DNA of 64,000 nt from Streptomyces changanensis (GTDB lineage Bacteria > Actinomycetota > Actinomycetes > Streptomycetales > Streptomycetaceae): assembly GCF_024600715.1 (NCBI RefSeq), contig NZ_CP102332.1, positions 6,753,870 to 6,817,869 on the forward strand, written 5' to 3'. Positions 44,191-52,814 of the stretch are shown piece by piece. Position 1 is the first letter of the stretch. Every line of letters starts with the position of its first letter. Made by a program: the position numbers and the translations under genes. The notes beneath the pieces are model-generated. The model did no database searches, was not told the origin of the DNA, and saw only the letters and a list, made by a program, of their open reading frames with translations.

Positions 44191-44526
44191 GCCGTCGGCG
44201 CGGGCCCCGTAGGACCTTGGCCGATCGCTGGCCGACGGCGTGGGCGTCGGGTCTGCGGCGGGTGGTGGTGCGCGTCCAGCCGACGGCACGGTAGCGCAGT
44301 TTCCCCGGCCAGGGGATGAGTGGCGTCGGCGAGCGGGGACGTGATGCGGGGCTCGGGTGGGTGACGGGGCCTGGTGTCCGGGTCTGCGCGCAGTTCCCGG
44401 CGCCAAGCGTCGGGCTTTGCGCGTGTGCCCGGCAGCGGGAAAGGTCAGGGTTCGTCTTGACCTGAAGTGCGATTGAGCTTCTAGCGTGTCCTCAAGATGA
44501 TCATCTGACGGCGGGAGAACGCGCTC
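44191..44526. other. Intergenic region with a 12-bp palindrome
   Basis: No gene recognised. Near the right end lies the palindrome at 44495-44506 and the promoter region of the NAD(P)-binding protein gene. Confidence 0.45.
44495..44506. promoter_or_regulatory. Palindrome AGATGATCATCT, candidate operator
   Basis: A perfect 12-bp palindrome 20 nt upstream of ATG 44527. Genes of this type are often repressed by a HxlR or MarR regulator, but none is encoded next to it here. Confidence 0.4.
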
Positions 44527-45360
44527 ATGATCCTCGTGACCGGAGCCACCGGAAACATTGGCAGTGCACTCGTGAGGGAGTTGCACGTATGCGGTGCGGG
44601 GCCGCTGAAAGGGTTCACCCGTGACGCCTCACGGGCGACGTTCCCCCAGGAGGTCGAGGCCGTTGAGGGTGACTTCGCGGTGCCGGAGTCGTTGGAGCCC
44701 GCTCTGGACGGGGTGCGCTCGCTGTTCCTCATCTCTCGTATGGGCCCGGACGCGGACATCCTCGCGGCAGCCCGGCGGGCGGGTGTGGAGCACGTGGTTC
44801 TGGTGTCGTCCATTACCGTCCAGACCCATCCGCACCTGGGCCCCGCCAGCGAGAACCTGGCGGTCGAGCGGCTGCTCAAGGACAGCGGCATGGCTTGGAC
44901 GATCCTGCGGCCGACGCAGTTCGCCTCGAACGCCCTAATGTGGGCGGCGTCGATCCGCGGCGGTGAGGCGGTCCGCGCACCGTATGCGGACACCGGGCTG
45001 CCCACGATCCACCCGGCGGACATCGCGACGGTGGCACGGGTTGCGCTGATCGAGCCCGGCCATCGAGAGCGGACGTATGCCCTGACCGGTCCGGAGCCGG
45101 TGACAGCCCGGCAGCAGGTCGAGGCCATCGCGGCGGCACTCGGGCGGGATGTGCCCTTCATCGAGATCAGCCGGGGGGAGGCTCGTGCTCAGATGGCCGC
45201 GGTCTTCGGGGAGGAGGCCGCGGATGCGGTGCTCGATATCACGGGCGGGGACGTCAATAGCGAGCTGCTGGCAGTGCGCGACACGGTTTCACGGGTCACC
45301 GACTCCCCGGGCAGGCCGTTCCGGCAGTGGGTTGAGGAGAATCTCCACATATTCCGCTGA
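44527..45360 (+). CDS. NmrA-like NAD(P)-binding protein
   Basis: A 277-aa atypical SDR. The N-terminal MILVTGATGNIGSALVRELH is the GxxGxxG dinucleotide motif; HVVLVSSITVQTHPHLGPAS and the WTILRPTQFASNAL block are typical of the NmrA/QOR2-like group (NAD(P)H-dependent quinone reductases or redox sensors). No catalytic YxxxK is seen, in line with that group. GGGAGAA precedes the ATG. It appears monocistronic. Confidence 0.88.
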   Translation: MILVTGATGNIGSALVRELHVCGAGPLKGFTRDASRATFPQEVEAVEGDFAVPESLEPALDGVRSLFLISRMGPDADILAAARRAGVEHVVLVSSITVQTHPHLGPASENLAVERLLKDSGMAWTILRPTQFASNALMWAASIRGGEAVRAPYADTGLPTIHPADIATVARVALIEPGHRERTYALTGPEPVTARQQVEAIAAALGRDVPFIEISRGEARAQMAAVFGEEAADAVLDITGGDVNSELLAVRDTVSRVTDSPGRPFRQWVEENLHIFR

Positions 45361-45540
45361 GAGAAACCCAGCTGGAGAGCGATTCGATCGAGGACAGTCG
45401 GACTGCATCGCCCGCGGCGTCCAGCAGGTCACCGCTCACGAGCCGGTGGCGCTGGACTTGTTCGTCCCGGACTGTCCCGTCCACGCCGTGCAGGTCGTCT
45501 GCCCCGGCACCCGCTCCCGGACCGGAAGGTCAATGCCCGG

Positions 45541-46330
45541 ATGAACCCCACCACCAGCCCGGCCCCCATGCCGACGCAAGGGCGTTCGGCTCAGTACGAC
45601 GCCTTCCACGCTGCCCGGGCCCGCACCAACCTGGTAGCCGGCCTGTACGCCCAGGCGATGGGCGAGGACTACCCGGCCGAGGTCGCCGCCTCCAGCTCCT
45701 GCGACTGACCACTGCTGCGGCTGCTGGCCGCGCGGCTGAGACTGCGTCCGGGGCAGCGCCTTGTGGACGCCGGATGCGGCGCCGGCGGCATCGGCCTGTG
45801 GCTGTCCCGAGCCCTCGCGGTCCGCCTGGCCGGGTTCCACCTCTCACCCGTGGTAGCCGCCCAGGCCACCGCACCCCGCGCTCACTTCCTCGTCTCGACC
45901 TCCGACCGCGCTGCCTTCCACGTCGGGAGCTGGAGCACACCACCCTGCCTGACGGCTGTGCCCACAGCATCGTGTGCGTGGACGCCCTGGGAGGTGCGGC
46001 CGACCGTGCGGCGGCGCTGAGCGAGCTCGGCCGCGTCCTGGCCCCGGGCGGCCGATTGGTCGTCACCCGCGCGCTGCGGCGCGGCGCGGATCCGGCGTGG
46101 CACGATCAGGTCGCCGCCGCCGGCCTGACGCAGGAGCACCTGGACGAGTGGCCCGGCGAGCCCGCGATGTGGGAGCGGCTCCACCAGCTGTGGATCGCCC
46201 ACGCTGACGAGCTGCGCCGCGTGCTGGGCGAGGCCCGGCCGAGAACATGCTCCGCGAGGCACACCGGATGCTCCCCAAGGTCCGCGGAAGGCGAGCTGTC
46301 CGGCTGACCCTGCGGCGCCTCCAGGCAGAC
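45541..46330 (+). pseudogene. SAM-dependent methyltransferase, multiply broken
   Basis: From ATG 45541: SAQYDAFHAARARTNLVAGL, then an in-frame TGA at 45706-45708, then LRPGQRLVDAGCGAGGIGLW (SAM motif I), a frameshift near 45880, ALSELGRVLAPGGRLVVTRA, HLDEWPGEPAMWERLHQLWI, and a further frameshift near 46243 into MLREAHRMLPKVRGRRAVRL. All pieces belong to one class I methyltransferase of about 260 residues. The three lesions make it inactive. Confidence 0.75.
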
Positions 46331-46417
46331 CCGGCCGGAGCAGGTGCGGCCGATACGATGCCCGTGCCCGCCGCAAGCCCGGCGACAGACCCGTGCCCAG
46401 CAAGGAGACCCCGCGCA

Positions 46418-46665
46418 GTGAACCAGCACCACGCCCGCACGGCGGTGTTCTCCGCTGGTTCCTGGGGCACCGCCGTGGGCAAGATCATGGCCGACGCGGG
46501 CACCGGCGTGACCATGCACGCCCGCCGGGACGAGATCGCCGACGCGATCAACACCACGCACCGCAACCCCGGGTACTTCCCGGACGTCGAACTGCCCCAC
46601 ACGGTGACCGCGACGACCGATCCGGCCGCCGCGCTCGACGGCGCGGACTTCCTCGTGACCGGCTG
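46418..46665 (+). pseudogene. gpsA: gpsA (glycerol-3-phosphate dehydrogenase) N-terminal stump
   Basis: From GTG 46418, eight bases after AAGGAGA: RTAVFSAGSWGTAVGKIMAD, VTMHARRDEIADAINTTHRN, PGYFPDVELPHTVTATTDPA and AALDGADFLV. This is the NAD-binding first quarter of GpsA (normally about 330 aa, GTGSWGTA motif here SAGSWGTA). It breaks off near 46665. The good ribosome site suggests it was a functional gene before truncation. Confidence 0.72.
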
Positions 46666-46689
46666 GCTGCCCAGACAAGGCAGCGACCG

Positions 46690-46935
46690 ACGGGAAGCGA
46701 CTCCGCGTGTCTTCGGTCGCTGATCAAAAGTGCAGGTCAGAGCCCTTGCAGCCTGGGGACAGCGACTGAAGCGACTCAAGGTCCGGGTATATGAGCTGTA
46801 ATGCGTGTGCGCGTGTGCGTCATATATAGGGAAGTACAGTCGCTGATAGTGGAGTCATATGCCTGCTGAGCTGCGGTTTTCCCGCAGCTCAGCAGGAGAC
46901 TCCGCTCCCTCCCGTTCAGTCGCTGAGTCGCTCGC
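46690..46935. repeat. AGCGACT / AGTCGCT repeats around the primase start
   Basis: The heptamer AGCGACT occurs near 46693, 46762 and 46771, and its inverse AGTCGCT near 46838, 46917 and 46925; one further GTCGCTGA is near 46717. Copies left of the primase start point one way, those to the right the other. The stretch is also unusually AT-rich (46790-46860). This could be an iteron or operator array of the lost plasmid. Confidence 0.5.
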
Positions 46936-47038
46936 CATCGCCCGCTGGTGCGCCAGCCACGGCTGGCCCGTCCATCCCCTGGCCCCCGGGCGGAAGAGCC
47001 CGGCGGCGAACCGCCCGTTGTGCCGGGACCGGCGGTGA
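46859..47038 (+). pseudogene. Bifunctional DNA primase/polymerase N-terminal stump
   Basis: From ATG 46859 (GGAG 4 nt before): a short leader, then AIARWCASHGWPVHPLAPGR, KSPAANRPLC and a stop after 59 codons. This is the start of the prim-pol domain found in replication proteins of actinobacterial integrative plasmids, whose full length is several hundred residues. The catalytic aspartates are lost. The first codons form a 15-bp perfect hairpin. Confidence 0.72.
46862..46896. promoter_or_regulatory. Perfect 15-bp hairpin at the primase start codon
   Basis: CCTGCTGAGCTGCGG and CCGCAGCTCAGCAGG pair without mismatch around TTTTC. It begins directly after the ATG, so in mRNA it would affect translation of the primase; in DNA it might be an origin or protein-binding structure. 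Confidence 0.55.
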
Positions 47039-47181
47039 GGGGCTGTTTGACGACAATGGGGACGTATGCGAGGAGGCCCCTGGTGGTATTGTCCGCCGCT
47101 CGCGTCTCCCCGGCCGGCAGACCAGCGAGTTCTGCCGAAATGGCCTTGGGCGGCGGGCCCCCGCCCGTAGCGTGAGGCGGC

Positions 47182-48018
47182 ATGACTGTGCTGATCATCG
47201 GCGGCAGCGGCTTCCTGGGGACCGAACTCGTATGCCAGGCGGCATCGGCAGGCCGGCCCCCGGCCGCTACGTTCCATTCCCGCCCCGGCGACCACGACGG
47301 GGCGACCTGGCACCACCTCGACCTTCGCGCCCCGCTCCGCCTGGAGGAGGTCCTCGACACGGTGGCTCCGGCCGTGGTGATCAACGCGACGAGCGGCGGA
47401 GCGGACTGGGCGGTCACCGCCGAAGGCGGTATCCGACTCGCCCAAGCCGTGGCCCGCCGCGGCATCCGCTTGGTGCACGTCTCCAGCGACGCCATCTTCT
47501 CCGGGACGGGCCGCGACCGCTACGACGAGTCCTGCCTTCCGGCCCCGCTCACTCCGTACGGGGCCGCGAAGGCGGCTGCCGAGACCGCCGTACGTCTCCT
47601 GTGCCCCGACGCGGTTGTCGCCCGTACCTCATTGATCATCGGACACGGCCGGTCCGAGCACGAGCAGCTGGTGCACGCGCTGGCCGCCGGCACCCGGCAG
47701 GGCGCCTTGTTCACCGACGACATCCGCTGCCCTGTACACGTGGAGGACCTGGCCGCCGCCCTGTGGGAGATCACCCGATCCGACGCCGCCGGCGTGTTCC
47801 ACCTCGCCGGCCCGGACGCGCTGAGCCGCTACGAGCTGGGCGAGCTCATCGCCCGCCGCGACGGCCTCGACCCGGGCCGGCTGCCCTCCGCGCGACGCTC
47901 CGGTACGGGACTACCTGGCGGGCTCGACGTACGGCTCGACAGCCGCACCACCCAGCAGAAGCTGAGCACCCGTCTCCGCGGCGCCCGCGAATTCCTGAGC
48001 GAAGCGGACCGCATCTGA
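47182..48018 (+). CDS. RmlD-like NAD(P)-dependent sugar or epimerase-type reductase
   Basis: A 278-aa extended SDR. TVLIIGGSGFLGTEL is the dinucleotide motif; VINATSGGADWAV, LVHVSSDAIFSG and the catalytic YGAAKAAAE (Tyr/Lys) match RmlD_sub_bind proteins such as dTDP-4-dehydrorhamnose reductase. Isolated copies like this one, away from rhamnose genes, have unknown substrates. The ATG at 47182 begins the motif directly. No operon partner is evident. Confidence 0.88.
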   Translation: MTVLIIGGSGFLGTELVCQAASAGRPPAATFHSRPGDHDGATWHHLDLRAPLRLEEVLDTVAPAVVINATSGGADWAVTAEGGIRLAQAVARRGIRLVHVSSDAIFSGTGRDRYDESCLPAPLTPYGAAKAAAETAVRLLCPDAVVARTSLIIGHGRSEHEQLVHALAAGTRQGALFTDDIRCPVHVEDLAAALWEITRSDAAGVFHLAGPDALSRYELGELIARRDGLDPGRLPSARRSGTGLPGGLDVRLDSRTTQQKLSTRLRGAREFLSEADRI

Positions 48019-48214
48019 CCTGATCGGCTGATGGATACCTACCGTCGGCACCGGCCTTCCGACAGCAGGACACCCACGGGGGTCGAGGAGACGCAGGCCC
48101 AGTTATGCGGCTCCGGTGCCTACCCCCAAAGGGCCGCACCCGGCCGACCAAGTCTGTCCGGAAGCGGTTCGGTGGACGGCCCATCGGTCTGAGAATCGGG
48201 CGCATGAGTGATCT

Positions 48215-48757
48215 GTGGTGCATGAGACGGCGAGTTGCTACGCCTTCGCGCGGTTCGGCCAGCAGTGGTGGTTGTGCGTGATCGAACACCCTCGCCTCGG
48301 GGGTGGACTCGTCCCCGGTGGGCACGCCGAGGACGGTGAGGACGCGCTTGCGACCGCGGCGCGGGAGGTGTTGGAGGAGACGGGGCACCGAGTGCGCCTA
48401 CTGCCGCCGCTTCCCCAGGGGTATCCGCATCCGGCGACCGCGTCGGTGTGGCATGTGGTGTCGATGCCGGCAGCTGCAGACAGCCGCTGCGATCGGCGCC
48501 ACGTACACGGGGACCACATCGTCGTCGGTGCCGTCGACCGGCCGTTCGCCATGCACGCGGCGCCCGAGCACACGGTCCACTGGGTGGAGCGCAGCGCGCT
48601 CGACCAGCTCAACCTTCCCGAGGACACGCGGGTACTGGCTGGCGAGCTGTTCGAGACGATCGACCGCGTTGTGGCCGTGCGGCCCCGGCGGCGGTCGACG
48701 AGGACTTGGCTGCGGAGCTACTTCGGCGCCAGGACGAGGACCAGGCCGTACGGCTGA
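48215..48757 (+). CDS. NUDIX hydrolase
   Basis: A 180-aa protein. The NUDIX box reads GGHAEDGEDALATAAREVLE then ETG, with the full G-x5-E-x7-REVxEExG arrangement that binds magnesium and cleaves a nucleoside diphosphate-X bond. Start GTG 48215 lacks a clear site; an ATG at 48204 would fit the family (MSDL-) but is one base out of frame, so a deletion near the start is possible. The tail after about residue 150 is arginine-rich and may be read-through. Confidence 0.82.
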   Translation: MVHETASCYAFARFGQQWWLCVIEHPRLGGGLVPGGHAEDGEDALATAAREVLEETGHRVRLLPPLPQGYPHPATASVWHVVSMPAAADSRCDRRHVHGDHIVVGAVDRPFAMHAAPEHTVHWVERSALDQLNLPEDTRVLAGELFETIDRVVAVRPRRRSTRTWLRSYFGARTRTRPYG

Positions 48758-49200
48758 TCCCGGCGGCCGAGCGGACGCCGGAGCTGATGGAGTGGTGGCG
48801 GGCCGTCGACGAGGCGAACACAGCCTGGCTGCGAGAGCTGATCGCCGCGCGTGGATGGCCGGGCGAGGCGAGGGTCGGGCGACAGGCCGCCGGGGCCGCG
48901 TGGCTCCTCGCGCAGCATGCCGACCGGCAGCCCGACTTCCAGCAGGAGTGCCTGGAACTGCTCTCGGCTGCCGTGACCGCGGGCGACGCCGACCCGCAGC
49001 ACGGCACTCTGCTGGAGGACCGGGTACGGGTCACCCAAGGGCAGCAGCAGATCCTCGGCACCCAGCTGACACAGAACCCCGACGGCACCCTCGCCCCGTA
49101 CCCTGTGGCAAACCCGGATGAGGTCGAGGCGCTACGGGCAGCGTGGGGGTTCAAGCCGCTGGAGAGGTACATCGAGCAGGTCGCGGCCAGCGCCAAGTAG
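48694..49200 (+). CDS. DUF6624 protein, start unclear
   Basis: About 168 residues: VDEDLAAELLRRQDEDQAVR, ELMEWWRAVDEANTAWLREL, IAARGWPGEARVGRQAAGAA, LLAQHADRQPDFQQECLELL, VTQGQQQILGTQLTQNPDGT and RAAWGFKPLERYIEQVA. This is the DUF6624 signature as I recall it. The frame is open far upstream but has no ATG or GTG near the homology start (only TTG 48706), and the first part overlaps the NUDIX tail, so the gene has probably lost its start. A second, more truncated copy is at 61.1 kb. Confidence 0.65.
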   Translation, partial: VDEDLAAELLRRQDEDQAVRLIPAAERTPELMEWWRAVDEANTAWLRELIAARGWPGEARVGRQAAGAAWLLAQHADRQPDFQQECLELLSAAVTAGDADPQHGTLLEDRVRVTQGQQQILGTQLTQNPDGTLAPYPVANPDEVEALRAAWGFKPLERYIEQVAASAK

Positions 49201-50700
49201 GGCGAGGTCAGGATGGCCGGGGTCGGCGCGAGACCCGGCTCCGCCGCGCTGCGCGCTCGTGTGTCGGTCATGATCGACACCGTTTGTGGTACAGCATCGC
49301 CGCCACGCCGCCCTCGTACGAGATGCCGCGCAGGATCGCGACCGGAGCCCCGCGGCCTCGCTGGCCGATGATGATCCCGGCTGTGTGCGGCGATCAGATC
49401 GGTGAAGGTCTCTTCCTGGCGCTCGGTGCGGCCGTCGCGTTCGGTGTGCTCACTTCGCGTCGCCGAAGTGCCGGTCCCGGCGCTGCTGGTCCTCCAGCCA
49501 CCCGGCGAACACCACCCTCGCTGCGGCGGCGGTCACCGCCCGCACTGCCACAGGCGCGCTGCGGGTAGTAGACCGCCCGCAGCGCCGCCGGCAGCCCGGC
49601 CGCCGCCCGCTGTCGAGCACCCCGGCTTCCACGGAGAACTCCAGCACGCGGCGCAGGTTCACCACCGGCCAGGTCAGCGCTGCCGGTCGCCGCCCGCGGG
49701 CCTGCCCGACTGCCGTCTCTCGCCGCCGGTGACCTCCCCGCTGGCAAGGCGGCGCAGATTCGGCCGAGCGCCGACCCGTGTCCGTCGCCCGGTCGGGCTC
49801 CCGGCCGCCTGCCGGCCGTCGAGTTGTTTCGTGCCGCCTCGCCGTCGGGCCCCCGCCGCCGAGCGGCCTCGTCCGGCCACCGCCGCGCTGCCGGGTCGCG
49901 CGCCGGCCTCCGGCTCCCCGTCCAGTCCCCGGCGCCGTGCCGGCGGACCTGCTGGCGCCCAAGAACGGGCTCCGCTGCCCGCGCCGCTGCGGCCTTGCCG
50001 TGCCGCCGCCGAGTGCGGCGTCGTCGCGCTCGTTGTTGGATGGCCAGCTTGGGCTGTGGTGGGCTGGCGTTGTCACTGGGCCGTCTTGGGGCACGCTGAA
50101 GCCCATGACCCAGTCTGGACTCGTACGTGTGTCGGAGTGGATCAGCCGTCGGGCGTATGAACGAATTAGTGGTGCATCGTCGACTGGATTTGTTTGTCCG
50201 TCTTCAGGTATCCGGGCTGCCGGGCGTTTGCCCAGCGAAGATGTCTACCTCGACCTCACAGCGCACACCCCCCTGATTAGCTGCTTTTTGTGGGGGATCA
50301 CCTCGGGGTGTGGTAGCGAATCGGGAGGTCGATTCACCTTCGCAAGTTCGCTTTTTTCCCATATGCATGAGCCTGCGGGGGTGGAAGTGATCCTTCCTCT
50401 TAGGTGGGACTACCGTCCCGCCGCCCGCTCACCCAGAAGCCCCGTGTGACCTGCGGTTTTCTCGCCTCACCTCCGCCGCGAGGGGTGGCGTCAGAAAGAA
50501 AGCAGACCAGCCAAGGCTAAAAAGATACTAAATCGATCACCAATGAGCGTCACCTGATCCAGGAATCCTACAATTCGGTCGCCTTGCATGGAGGGATCAT
50601 TTCCCATGGGGGGAGGCCTTGGGATCGTGGAGCGAACGGCTCAGGCTGACGATATTGTGGGTGCCCCATCACGGCCGGCTCGCTGCGGGCTGTCATGGAA
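49201..50700. other. 1.5-kb degenerate region
   Basis: No intact gene could be supported. From 49220 to 49300 it resembles the sequence that follows the DUF6624 copy at 61.5 kb. A very GC-rich part (49440-50040) contains a 38-bp block at 49841-49878 that recurs with 34 of 38 matches at 55692-55729. From 50100 the sequence is less GC-rich with no clear frame. Confidence 0.45.
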
Positions 50701-50728
50701 GTGGCCCCGGGGTGCATCCCGGGGCCAC
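50701..50728. terminator. GC hairpin
   Basis: GTGGCCCCGGG and CCCGGGGCCAC form a perfect 11-bp stem with a 6-nt loop. It lies 35 nt before the start of a small gene and could be a terminator of upstream transcription or an attenuator. Confidence 0.5.
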
Positions 50729-50786
50729 CTGTCAGGTCATCTACAACCCAGAAAGGAATGCACGTGACCAACGGAAAGAACCGGGA

Positions 50787-50999
50787 GTGGACGTTTACTC
50801 CCCGGTGCTTCCCCCCGGGATTATCCCTGCCCGGAGTGATGGTGAAACCCGAAACGCCGCGCTGTTCGACCTGCGTCTGGGCGCGAGCCTGCTGATCGTC
50901 GTCCTCGTCCTGGTGACCGTCATCATCCTGGTCACCAGGGTGCGGCCCGTCGCGACGGACGCCTCCGGCCTGTGGCTGCTCGCCGGTTCACGGTGGTGA
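50787..50999 (+). CDS. Small membrane protein, reading frame uncertain
   Basis: From GTG 50787 the frame gives 70 residues with one strong transmembrane helix (LGASLLIVVLVLVTVIILVT). A better ribosome site (AAAGGA) serves GTG 50764 in another frame, which starts VTNGKNREWTFTP and stops at 50895. Perhaps one original gene started at 50764 and shifted frame into the membrane segment; either the shift is a mutation or the true start is 50787. Confidence 0.4.
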   Translation: MDVYSPVLPPGIIPARSDGETRNAALFDLRLGASLLIVVLVLVTVIILVTRVRPVATDASGLWLLAGSRW

Positions 51000-51071
51000 G
51001 CGTGGTGGGCTGGTCCCGCCGCAGCTACCTGCGAGTTCGTGGACCTGCGCCGGAGCTGAGCGCCGGACCTC

Positions 51072-51109
51072 CCCTGGTGGGTGCCGTACGCGTACGGCAC
51101 CCACCAGGG
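51072..51109. terminator. 38-bp perfect palindrome
   Basis: CCCTGGTGGGTGCCGTACG is followed directly by its exact inverse, 19 bp per arm with no loop. It lies 73 nt after the membrane-protein frame and 68 nt before the next gene. A strong transcription terminator is most likely; a binding site for a dimeric regulator of the next gene is the alternative. Confidence 0.6.
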
Positions 51110-51177
51110 ACCGCGACTGCTCAAGCCCCCGGAGCGGTGGGGCGACCACCCCCGGGGCAGGCGAAAGGGGATCTTCG

Positions 51178-52179
51178 ATGGCAGCACCATCGCCGTGCGC
51201 CTTCTGCGGGAAGGGCATCGAGCAATCGAAACGGGGCGGACGCCCCAGGGACTACTGCAACACGACGTGCCGGCAGCGTGCACAGCGTCAACGGGATCGT
51301 GACCGGCGAGCCTCCAGGCCGGCGAAGGACGCCTGGCGCGTGATCAGCCACGACTTGTCCGCGCGCGCCCGGCACCTGCACACCGCCGGCGCCGAGCTGC
51401 CCCTACCGGAGGTGCTGGAGCTGACGGGACGGCTGTGCCAGGACGCGGACTGCCTGGCGGCCGTGGCGGTCGACGCAGCTCGTCAGCGGGGGCAGGACTG
51501 GCAGGAGGTGGCGTCCGCGGCGCGCCTGAGCGAAGCATCGGCCCGGGCCCGGTGGGGCGGTGTTCGCGCTTCCCGCCTGGTCGCTGCACGGGTGCCCCTG
51601 CCCTCGGCTCGGCCGGCCTACCGGGAACCGCCCGCACCCGCGGACGGTGAGTTCATCCTGCGCCCTGCGGGGCCCGCATCGTGCGGTGCGGCACAAGCCC
51701 TCGGCGCGGCCCTGCGCACGCTGCATGAGCGTTCGGCTGCCGGCCTGAGCCGCGTCTCCTCCATCACGGACCTACCCCTCCCCGTCCTCACCTCCGTGTT
51801 GGAAGGGCGTACGGTCGCGCCGTGGTCGGTCATCTACATGCTGGCGCACGCCTTGGGCGGCGAGCCGCAGGAGCTGCGGTGGCTGTGGCAGCACGCCTGG
51901 GGCCAACCGGCACCGGGCGACGTGGGTGACAGCCCGGAGCGCCTCCGTGCGGCGCTGTGCGGTGCGCGGCTCGCGGCCGGGTTACCGGATCTCGCCGCAA
52001 GCTGCCCGCCTGACCGGGACGTGGCTGAGGTCCGGGCGGTCTTCGACGGGCAGGCGGTGCCCGACTGGCCGGTCGTCAGCCACGTGCTGACGGTACTGGG
52101 GGCGGACCTGGCGTCGTTCGAGAGTCTGTGGGCGGAGGCGCGGGCCGCGCAGCTCGCCGCCCGGGAAGGGGATCGGTGA
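51178..52179 (+). CDS. Zinc-ribbon and HTH regulatory protein
   Basis: A 333-aa protein. The N-terminus CAFCGKGIEQSKRGGRPRDY then CNTTCRQRAQRQRDRDRR is a four-cysteine zinc ribbon with a basic tail. A helical part (51-150) includes EVASAARLSEASARARWGGV, a HTH-like motif. Two related segments follow (LGAALRTLHERSAAGLSRVS and LRAALCGARLAAGLPDLAAS), each like an XRE-type HTH repeat. It likely binds DNA. GGCGAAAGGGGA is upstream. Its stop overlaps the GTG of the next gene (GTGA), so the two are translated together. Confidence 0.78.
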   Translation: MAAPSPCAFCGKGIEQSKRGGRPRDYCNTTCRQRAQRQRDRDRRASRPAKDAWRVISHDLSARARHLHTAGAELPLPEVLELTGRLCQDADCLAAVAVDAARQRGQDWQEVASAARLSEASARARWGGVRASRLVAARVPLPSARPAYREPPAPADGEFILRPAGPASCGAAQALGAALRTLHERSAAGLSRVSSITDLPLPVLTSVLEGRTVAPWSVIYMLAHALGGEPQELRWLWQHAWGQPAPGDVGDSPERLRAALCGARLAAGLPDLAASCPPDRDVAEVRAVFDGQAVPDWPVVSHVLTVLGADLASFESLWAEARAAQLAAREGDR

Positions 52180-52631
52180 TCATGGTGCGGCACAGCCACC
52201 ACGCGGTACGCCCGCCCCGGTTCCGCCTGGAGTTCGCGGCCTTCTGCGAAGCCAACCGGGACGCCTACGTGCGCTACGCCCAGGTGCGTATCGACGACCA
52301 GGTGGAGGCGCGGCGCTGCGTCGACGTCGTCTTCGACGCCCTGGGCGCACGGTGGGTCGCGGTGCTCGGCGGCGAGCGCCCGGCCGCCCGTGCGTGGAGG
52401 GACCTGCGCACCGAGACAGCCCAGCGGACTGCCTGCGCTGCGGGCCGGGCGGGCAGGTTCCACGCCTTTTTGCGCGAAGACCAGGCCGACATGATGCTCC
52501 TGCATCACCACCTGCAGCTATCCGTCGGCAACGCCGCCGGGCTCATGGGCCTGACTGACCACGAGGCACGGGCCCTGCTGCGCGGCGCCGAGCGTGACCT
52601 GCGCACCTTCCTGGGCCACTGCGGAGGCTGA
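52176..52631 (+). CDS. Sigma-factor-like protein
   Basis: About 151 residues. FRLEFAAFCEANRDAYVRYA resembles region 2 of ECF sigma factors, and the end (LLHHHLQLSVGNAAGLMGLT then DHEARALLRGAERDLRTFLG) resembles region 4. The recognisable promoter-binding residues are weak, so it may be a degenerate sigma or an accessory factor. GTG 52176 has AAGGGG 5 nt before; ATG 52182 is possible. It is coupled to the preceding zinc-ribbon/HTH gene, which may be its regulator. Confidence 0.65.
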   Translation: MIMVRHSHHAVRPPRFRLEFAAFCEANRDAYVRYAQVRIDDQVEARRCVDVVFDALGARWVAVLGGERPAARAWRDLRTETAQRTACAAGRAGRFHAFLREDQADMMLLHHHLQLSVGNAAGLMGLTDHEARALLRGAERDLRTFLGHCGG

Positions 52632-52636
52632 ACCGA

Positions 52637-52680
52637 GCCCCGGCGCACACCGCTCCGTGAGACGGGTTGTGCGCCGGGGC
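52637..52680. terminator. Intrinsic-type hairpin after the sigma-like gene
   Basis: GCCCCGGCGCACA pairs perfectly with TGTGCGCCGGGGC, 13 bp, with an 18-nt loop, beginning 6 nt after the stop codon. Its place and strength fit a terminator of the two-gene operon. Confidence 0.75.
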
Positions 52681-52814
52681 ACACACGTCTGCGTGGCGTG
52701 TAACAGCTCGTCGGCTACGTCCCATTGAGCGACTAGCCGACCGCTTGGAGCGCTCCTAGGATGAGCCCACTACGTCCACGACACCCAGCCCGCGCAGGGC
52801 TTACGGGAGCGCGT

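Noticed and set aside
46862..46896. Hairpin read as a transcription terminator
   Set aside because: It begins right after an ATG with its own ribosome site and the frame continues into primase sequence, so a start-region structure fits better.
49280..49445. Minus-strand stretch with GQRGRGAPVAILRG and ISYEGGVAAMLYHKR after frame adjustment
   Set aside because: Resembles the end of a ligase-type protein (CofE-like was considered), but needs a frameshift and has no supporting motif.
49450..50106. Minus-strand 218-residue frame ending in RVVFAGWLEDQQRRDRHFGD
   Set aside because: Only the last 20 residues look protein-like; the rest is Arg/Gly-rich, so it was left in the degenerate region.
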